Below are positions 11,968 to 14,253 of a stretch of 14,253 bases of DNA, one piece after another. Location of the stretch: NCBI GenBank assembly GCA_947166165.1, contig CAMVDK010000053.1, forward strand, positions 1-14,253, given 5' to 3'. This stretch comes from an uncultured Porphyromonadaceae bacterium. GTDB taxonomy: Bacteria > Bacteroidota > Bacteroidia > Bacteroidales > Muribaculaceae. The first letter of the stretch is position 1. Every line of letters starts with the position of its first letter. Under the pieces are notes generated by a model. The model did no database searches, was not told where the DNA came from, and saw nothing but the letters and a program-made list of their open reading frames with translations. A program made the position numbers and the translations under genes.

Positions 11968-13956
11968 ATGAGAAAAATTTTCTACATCCTTCTGCTCGCA
12001 TTCATCACCCCCAATATCGCCTGGGGCGTGAGTAAACAAACATATACCGACCCGTCGGCTCTGCCTGCGGCTTTTGAGTGGAATATGGAACGATTTGATG
12101 TATGTGAGCCGACACATACTCCTTCCTACAGAAATGAGAACCATACGCAAAAGGATATCGTTGTCACCTGGGATCCAACTTATTTGAATGCTGAAGGGTC
12201 TTATGGCAAATTGTATATCAAGAATTACTATACCAACGACACGCTTCCGGCAAAAGGAGACATAGATTTCTACAATATTGATAACAGGAACTTCCAATGG
12301 AGTGAAGATGGTACGAAACTTTATTTCTCGTTTCAAGCTTTACCAGTTGGAGAGGACCGAGTAAAACCCTTTAGCTGGACTGGGTGGAAATATGCGCTCT
12401 TTGCTTCGGCAGGTCAAGCAGGCTCTTACGAGTATTATGCATATAACAAAAGATACAACAATCCCAGTCACGCACGTAATGCTAATCATGGATATGATGG
12501 AAAGGCAGAGGTTAATTTCGTTCTCGATGTGGCCACTAAAACTATCACAACTTCTTCGAAATGGGGTGTCTTCATAGGTCAATATGCTGGTTATAGTCCA
12601 GGCTCAACTCGTGTTTTTAATTTTTACACACAATCCACGTTCTATAGCACAGATACCGACCTCGTTGACATTGTCAATGACCCGGAGATTCATGTTGGCG
12701 ATGAGGTGACGGTTGACGACGACCTGCTGGCGGTGGCTTGTCTGGAGCGGAACCTGCCTAACGGCGACACGCAGAAGGTGCTCTTTGCCAAGGACTTCAA
12801 CAAATTCCTCAATCCCGACGTGAACACGCGTGGCGCCGACGACTTCCTGGCGCGCACCGTGGGCCCCATTGCCGACCAGAGCAACTGGGTGGCACTCACC
12901 TACGACGACAATCCCGCCGCACTGCTTGGCCTTCAAGGCTTTGTGCTCAAAGGCGGCAGCATCAAGGGCACGCTCACCGACAAGTCCAATCCCGCCATCA
13001 CCCTGTCGGCCCTCCCCACCGAGGGCGCGGAGATGGCCTACACACCCAACACCTATATCGCACCCAGCTTCTGCGATGAGTATGCCAGCGACGAGAGCCC
13101 CTACTTCTTCGTCCAGCCCAAGCCGCAGGAGTACTGCTATGTGATGTGGGCCGACTACAACGCCGCCACCAACGCCTTCTATGTGCCCGCCCTCGGCGCC
13201 ATCGAGGGTGGCAACGGGTCGGTTTCCAATCCCGAGAACCTGAGCGGCGGCTTTGGCTGGAACGACACCTACCTGCGTCCGGGCGACGGCCCCATCGACC
13301 GCCAGGTGTTCAACTTCAACGCCGTGGTCAACAAAATTTCATACACCGACACCTACAATGTGTGGGTGCACGCGCTCGACGGCAGCAACCAGCTCATGGA
13401 GGACGGCAACACCCACATCTATGCCTGGAAGGGCAGCGGCGACAACAAGACCGAGTATTGCGGCCCCTGGCCCGGCACCCCGCTCATCGACAAGCGCACC
13501 GACGCCACCGGCGGCGAATGGTATTACTACAGCTTTGGCAACACCTGCCCCGATGGCATCATCTTCAACTATCCCGATAAAAAACAGAGTGTGAACATAG
13601 AGGGCCAACTCGTGGCTGGCGACAACTTCTTCAACTATTATCCGGAAGGAGCCGACGGCGACAACCGTTATTGGAACCTCACCGGCCAGTACTCGCGCCA
13701 GCAGGCCCCGCGCCGGGCGCAGCAGCACGACCCGAAGGTGGGCGACTTGAGCGAGCGCTATGTGGTGATGCCGCTCCAGCTGGATGTGAACAGCGTGGTG
13801 ACGGCCGTGGCCGATGTGCGCAGCCAGGCCGCCGTGGCCAGCGTGCGCTATGTCGACGCTATGGGCCGTGTGTCGGCCACGCCGCATCGCGGCATCAACG
13901 TCGTGGTCACCCGTCACACCGACGGCACCACAACCACCCGCAAAGTGGTGATGTGA
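11968..13956 (+). CDS. Secreted mosaic protein with CBM26-like starch-binding module and sorting-type tail
   Basis: The 662-residue product has a signal peptide (MRKIFYILLLAFITPNIAWG). Residues about 20-235 are a diverged paralog of the 10171-10965 product. Residues about 238-450 form an unnamed region (SNWVALTYDDNPAALLGLQG, PYFFVQPKPQEYCYVMWADY). Residues about 455-570 resemble a CBM26-type starch-binding module: HIYAWKG, GPWPGTPLIDK, GGEWYYYSFG, GIIFNYPDKKQSVNI. The last ~50 residues (VTAVADVRS...RYVDAMGR...GINVVVTRHTDGTTTTRK) are a type IX sorting-like tail matching that of the giant gene at 1513. DNA up to about 12660 is AT-rich and the remainder strongly GC-rich; the change falls at the end of the paralogous domain, suggesting fusion of modules of different origin. 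The start codon follows a REP block by 4 nt. A surface alpha-glucan-binding role is plausible but inferred. Confidence 0.86.
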   Translation: MRKIFYILLLAFITPNIAWGVSKQTYTDPSALPAAFEWNMERFDVCEPTHTPSYRNENHTQKDIVVTWDPTYLNAEGSYGKLYIKNYYTNDTLPAKGDIDFYNIDNRNFQWSEDGTKLYFSFQALPVGEDRVKPFSWTGWKYALFASAGQAGSYEYYAYNKRYNNPSHARNANHGYDGKAEVNFVLDVATKTITTSSKWGVFIGQYAGYSPGSTRVFNFYTQSTFYSTDTDLVDIVNDPEIHVGDEVTVDDDLLAVACLERNLPNGDTQKVLFAKDFNKFLNPDVNTRGADDFLARTVGPIADQSNWVALTYDDNPAALLGLQGFVLKGGSIKGTLTDKSNPAITLSALPTEGAEMAYTPNTYIAPSFCDEYASDESPYFFVQPKPQEYCYVMWADYNAATNAFYVPALGAIEGGNGSVSNPENLSGGFGWNDTYLRPGDGPIDRQVFNFNAVVNKISYTDTYNVWVHALDGSNQLMEDGNTHIYAWKGSGDNKTEYCGPWPGTPLIDKRTDATGGEWYYYSFGNTCPDGIIFNYPDKKQSVNIEGQLVAGDNFFNYYPEGADGDNRYWNLTGQYSRQQAPRRAQQHDPKVGDLSERYVVMPLQLDVNSVVTAVADVRSQAAVASVRYVDAMGRVSATPHRGINVVVTRHTDGTTTTRKVVM

Positions 13957-13988
13957 CGCGCGCATTGTCGCTGCAGAGCGAAAATAAG

Positions 13989-14020
13989 AGGAGCCGCGCC
14001 TGTCGGTAGGCGTGGCTCCT
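13989..14020. terminator. Bidirectional terminator between convergent genes
   Basis: AGGAGCCGCGCCT (13989-14001) pairs with AGGCGTGGCTCCT (14008-14020), a 13-bp stem with one G-T pair and loop GTCGGT. T-rich sequence follows on the plus strand (TCTGTATTCTATTC), and CTTATTTTCGC follows on the minus strand. It lies between the convergent genes ending at 13956 (+) and 14040 (-) and can serve both. Confidence 0.82.
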
Positions 14021-14039
14021 TCTGTATTCTATTCGCTGG

Positions 14040-14253
14040 TCAGATGCCTGCTGGCGCGGGCGGGAGGTGGAACAACTGGTGGGCGTTGGCTGTGGTGGCG
14101 GCGTCGACCTGCTCGGGGGTGACCTGCAGGCAGCCGGCCACGAAGTCGCGCACGCGGGCCAGGAAGGCGCTCTCGTTGCGGTGGCCGCGGTGGGGCACCG
14201 GGGCCAGGTAGGGCGCGTCGGTCTCGAGCAGCAGCCGGTCGAGCCCCACCACG
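14040..14253 (-). CDS. tatD: TatD-family metal-dependent hydrolase, partial: N-terminus beyond right edge
   Basis: TatD proteins are TIM-barrel metal-dependent hydrolases with 3'-5' deoxyribonuclease activity. Only the last 70 or so codons are in view. They contain the family signature LLLETDAPYLAPVPHRGHRNE with the metal-binding aspartate of ETDAPYL, followed by the C-terminal helix VTPEQVDAATTANAHQLFHL (usual form: EEVAxxTxxNAxxLF). The frame is open to the right edge, so the GTG at the edge is an internal valine and not a start. The gene symbol is given at family level; Bacteroidales often have more than one TatD-like gene. Confidence 0.92.
   Translation of the reverse strand, partial: VVGLDRLLLETDAPYLAPVPHRGHRNESAFLARVRDFVAGCLQVTPEQVDAATTANAHQLFHLPPAPAGI

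Overview
The window looks like a Bacteroidales chromosome, most likely a high-GC Muribaculaceae- or Prevotella-like gut lineage. Family-level placement is inference. The evidence is the TTTG / TAnnTTTG promoter architecture seen at several sites, the lack of Shine-Dalgarno sequences, the long Bacteroidetes-type LepB next to a WbqC-family gene, and large secreted proteins ending in the short Tyr-x3-Gly ... Gly-Ile/Val-x-Val tail common in this order. Housekeeping genes frame the window: pyrH (cut by the left edge), lepB with a wbqC-like gene, and tatD (cut by the right edge). Accessory genes for exported proteins lie between them.

Layout, left to right. Positions 1-523 (-) hold the N-terminal part of pyrH. 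Its roughly 200-nt leader carries a nested inverted repeat and is preceded by a good promoter. Positions 831-1040 (-) hold an apparently stand-alone structured RNA of about 205 nt, with a perfectly spaced promoter and a strong intrinsic terminator. After about 370 nt with no recognisable gene, 1513-5802 (-) is a giant secreted multidomain protein of unknown function whose AT-rich N-terminal half contrasts with its GC-rich remainder. Positions 6184-8253 (-) are wbqC-like and lepB, apparently one operon. A divergent promoter region at 8254-8567 then leads to plus-strand secreted-protein genes: 8568-10055 (Big_2-like plus dockerin) and 10171-10965 (small exported protein with a sorting-type tail).

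Positions 10966-11967 hold a REP-associated Y1 (HUH) transposase gene embedded in its own repeats. Two near-identical direct copies of a ~130-bp block, each an inverted pair of REP-like palindromes, flank the transposase and three 58-bp tandem units. The right block ends 4 nt before the start codon of 11968-13956, a second secreted protein. The N-terminal domain of that protein is a diverged paralog of the 10171-10965 product, and its C-terminal part carries a CBM26-like starch-binding module and a sorting-type tail. A convergent terminator separates it from tatD.

How the parts relate: LepB would remove the signal peptides of the four exported proteins. Three of these end in related C-terminal tails (type IX secretion / surface-sorting-like) and one ends in a dockerin, so the window encodes part of a cell-surface or secreted repertoire. 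The most interesting elements are the RAYT/REP island with its duplicated leader and mosaic downstream gene, and the unassigned promoter-to-terminator small RNA upstream of pyrH. All identifications come from reading the sequence; no database or folding program was used.
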